A DNA stretch of 6,900 nt from an uncultured bacterium (lineage in GTDB: Bacteria > Bacillota > Clostridia > TANB77 > CAG-508), in the NCBI GenBank assembly GCA_905215845.1, contig CAJMRU010000050.1, positions 1 through 6,900 of the forward strand, given 5' to 3'. Under the pieces are notes generated by a model that ran no database searches, was not told the DNA's origin, and saw nothing but the letters and a program-made list of their open reading frames with translations. A program made the translations under genes and the position numbers. Position 1 is the first letter of the stretch. Each line of letters starts with the position of its first letter. Shown in pieces: positions 6,452-6,900 of this stretch.

Positions 6452-6900
6452 ATGGGATTTTTTAAAAGCTTATATGATTATAGAGAACTTTTGAAAACAA
6501 GTATAAGTAAAGATGTAAGAGGGAAATATAAAAATTCTATATTAGGAGTAGTGTGGTCATTTTTAAATCCACTTTTACAAATTGCAGTATATGCATTAGT
6601 ATTTCCACTTCTTATGCGTGGAGGAGGGATAGAAAATTATACAGTATTTATTTGTTGTGGATTAATTCCTTGGACATTTTTCAATTCCGCAATATCAAGA
6701 ACTGCATTTACTATTATTGAAAATGGAAATATAGTAAAAAAAGTGTATTTTCCAAGAGAGATATTGCCGATATCAGTAGTAACTAGTGAAGCTATAAACT
6801 TTGCTATATCAACATTAATTATAATTGCTTTTGTAATTGGATATGGAGTAGGAATAACAAAATATGTAATATTTTATCCACTTATATTATTAATACAATA
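6452..6900 (+). CDS. ABC-2 type polysaccharide export permease, N-terminal part (Wzm/TagG type)
   Basis: Partial gene: 149 codons plus two bases are present and the frame is open to the window edge. Family members have roughly 260-280 residues, so about half is missing. It is the membrane subunit partnering the ATPase encoded 11 bases upstream. An N-terminal amphipathic segment (residues 1-30) leads into the family hallmark KYKNSILGVVWSFLNP at 25-40. Hydrophobic helices follow at about 31-54, 63-82 and 108-132, with a fourth beginning near 138. The cytoplasmic stretch VKKVYFPREILP (95-106) between the second and third helices is the conserved loop of Wzm/TagG/KpsM proteins that lies near the ATPase. 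There is no signal peptide, as expected for this family. The family call is firm; the polymer carried (teichoic acid, capsule or other glycan) cannot be told from this subunit. Confidence 0.92.
   Translation, partial: MGFFKSLYDYRELLKTSISKDVRGKYKNSILGVVWSFLNPLLQIAVYALVFPLLMRGGGIENYTVFICCGLIPWTFFNSAISRTAFTIIENGNIVKKVYFPREILPISVVTSEAINFAISTLIIIAFVIGYGVGITKYVIFYPLILLIQ

Overview
The window is a strongly AT-rich stretch of bacterial DNA with all genes on the + strand. Purine-rich Shine-Dalgarno sites precede the starts, A/T-ending codons dominate, and no TGA is read as Trp. This fits a low-GC Bacillota, most likely a clostridium-like anaerobe. That assignment is inferred from composition and gene content only; I cannot name a genus.

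The content is one segment of a cell-surface polysaccharide locus. Bases 1-179 are non-coding and end in a good sigma-70/sigma-A type promoter. Next comes a family-2 glycosyltransferase (180-1070). A 72-base gap follows, carrying a promoter with perfect consensus hexamers and a 17-base spacer. After it the genes are tightly packed: a GT4 glycosyltransferase with a C-terminal coiled coil (1143-2513); a 1051-residue fusion of a GT2 glycosyltransferase, a HAD-type hydrolase domain and a further C-terminal domain (2540-5695); a Wzt/TagH-type ABC ATPase (5697-6440); and its Wzm/TagG-type permease partner, cut by the window edge (6452-6900). Gaps within this second block are 26, 1 and 11 bases, so it is very probably one transcript.

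Taken together, the transferases would build a glycan on the cytoplasmic face of the membrane and the two-component ABC transporter would export it. This is the ABC-dependent route used for teichoic acids and for some O-antigens and capsules. The window holds no initiating phosphoglycosyltransferase, no Wzx/Wzy flippase/polymerase and no nucleotide-sugar synthesis gene, so those steps must lie elsewhere. The ATPase lacks the C-terminal carbohydrate-binding extension of the larger Wzt proteins, so chain selection before export is not explained by the ATPase alone.

The least explained part is the three-part protein at 2540-5695. Its HAD domain has Phe where phosphatases have the second motif-I aspartate, and its C-terminal third carries conserved-looking polar motifs that I cannot assign to a reaction. 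The first gene also stands apart from the rest by leucine codon choice, which, with the perfect promoter behind it, suggests that it is a separately acquired or separately controlled cassette.
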